Below are positions 5,373 to 5,556 of a DNA stretch of 5,556 bases, in pieces. Each line of letters starts with the position of its first letter. Position 1 is the stretch's first letter. Location: the NCBI GenBank assembly GCA_002782345.1, contig PFHO01000039.1, positions 1 through 5,556 on the forward strand. The letters run 5' to 3'. The DNA comes from Candidatus Moranbacteria bacterium CG_4_8_14_3_um_filter_34_16. GTDB taxonomy: Bacteria; Patescibacteriota; Minisyncoccia; Moranbacterales; UBA2206. The notes beneath the pieces were generated by a model, which was not told the origin of the DNA, did no database searches, and was given only the letters and a program-made list of their open reading frames with translations. Both the position numbers and the translations under genes were made by a program.

Positions 5373-5556
5373 ATTCAGACATTTTGAAAATTCAGAGGCG
5401 TTTGGTTGCTCGCTCGCCCCGCTTTCGGCGGGTCTCGCTTCGCAAAAAGCCCTGTGTTTCGGAATTAAATCAAAGGGGCGGACAAATTCAAATTCAGTTT
5501 TTCGGGAAAGCAAACGGCGGTTCGTTCCAATTTTTTCCGCCAATGATTTTATTTCA
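5373..5556. other. GC-richer stretch downstream of the tRNA, no supported gene
   Basis: From about 5395 the sequence becomes visibly richer in G and C than the rest of the window. It contains a CCCGC/GCGGG hairpin with a five-base TTTCG loop (5418-5432) inside CTCGC-containing arms. The word AATTCAG recurs at 5372-5378, 5389-5395 and 5491-5497. The minus strand is open from the right edge through the tRNA to 5223, with the only start inside the window a TTG at 5543. Since that frame includes the antisense of a perfect tRNA and has no motif, I treat it as non-coding. The stretch could be an intergenic repeat or the end of an element inserted next to the tRNA. Confidence 0.4.

Noticed and set aside
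5418..5432. CCCGC/GCGGG hairpin as tRNA terminator
   Set aside because: No T-run follows on either strand, so it does not fit a Rho-independent terminator.
5223..5543. Minus-strand 106-codon reading frame
   Set aside because: It runs antisense through a complete tRNA-Pro gene and the tRNA promoter, starts at TTG without a ribosome-binding site, and has no recognisable domain. It is open to the right edge, so a real gene entering from outside cannot be fully excluded, but nothing supports one.
1..5556. CRISPR array or alternative genetic code (TGA as glycine)
   Set aside because: No regularly spaced repeats of CRISPR length occur, and every accepted frame reads normally with standard stops. 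The TGA at 3964-3966 is in the -1 frame before the joint and does not call for recoding.

Overview
The window is AT-rich, with short intergenic gaps, long A/T homopolymers, TAA at every stop and no recognisable Shine-Dalgarno sequence before any gene. It holds five plus-strand protein reading frames and one tRNA gene. The style of the proteins (a lysine/asparagine-rich exported protein with a calcium-loop repeat and Ig-like modules, a HAMP-less histidine kinase, a two-helix membrane protein of unknown function) suggests a Candidate Phyla Radiation (Patescibacteria/Parcubacteria-like) bacterium. That placement is inferred from gene style and composition only; no marker gene fixes it. The standard bacterial code reads all frames.

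Layout. Positions 1-222 contain no supported gene and carry a probable extended -10 promoter. A two-gene unit follows: an exported, doubly membrane-anchored surface protein (223-1707) and, one base after its stop, a sensor histidine kinase (1709-3046). After a short gap with a consensus -10 box come two frames, 3110-3988 and 3997-4428. Together they look like one protein of about 439 residues carrying a RelA/SpoT-type (alarmone synthetase fold) nucleotidyltransferase domain. The conserved residues are divided between the frames: the R-x-K-x3-S-x3-K and D motifs lie in the first, and E-I-Q and H-x2-Y-K lie in the second. The break sits at an A7 run containing the in-phase heptamer A-AAA-AAC, so this is a programmed -1 frameshift, a disrupted gene, or a sequencing/assembly error. 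A 184-residue two-helix membrane protein (4573-5127) follows, ending at a hairpin plus T-run terminator.

The rest is non-coding. It holds three copies of TGACATTT, a good sigma70-type promoter, tRNA-Pro(CGG) at 5299-5372 with encoded CCA, and a visibly more GC-rich stretch to the window edge.

How the genes may work together: the surface protein and kinase are probably co-translated and may form an envelope-sensing pair, although no response regulator is in the window. The split RelA/SpoT-like gene has its own promoter and could belong to stress or nucleotide signalling, but its activity is uncertain because the usual GYxSxH motif is altered.
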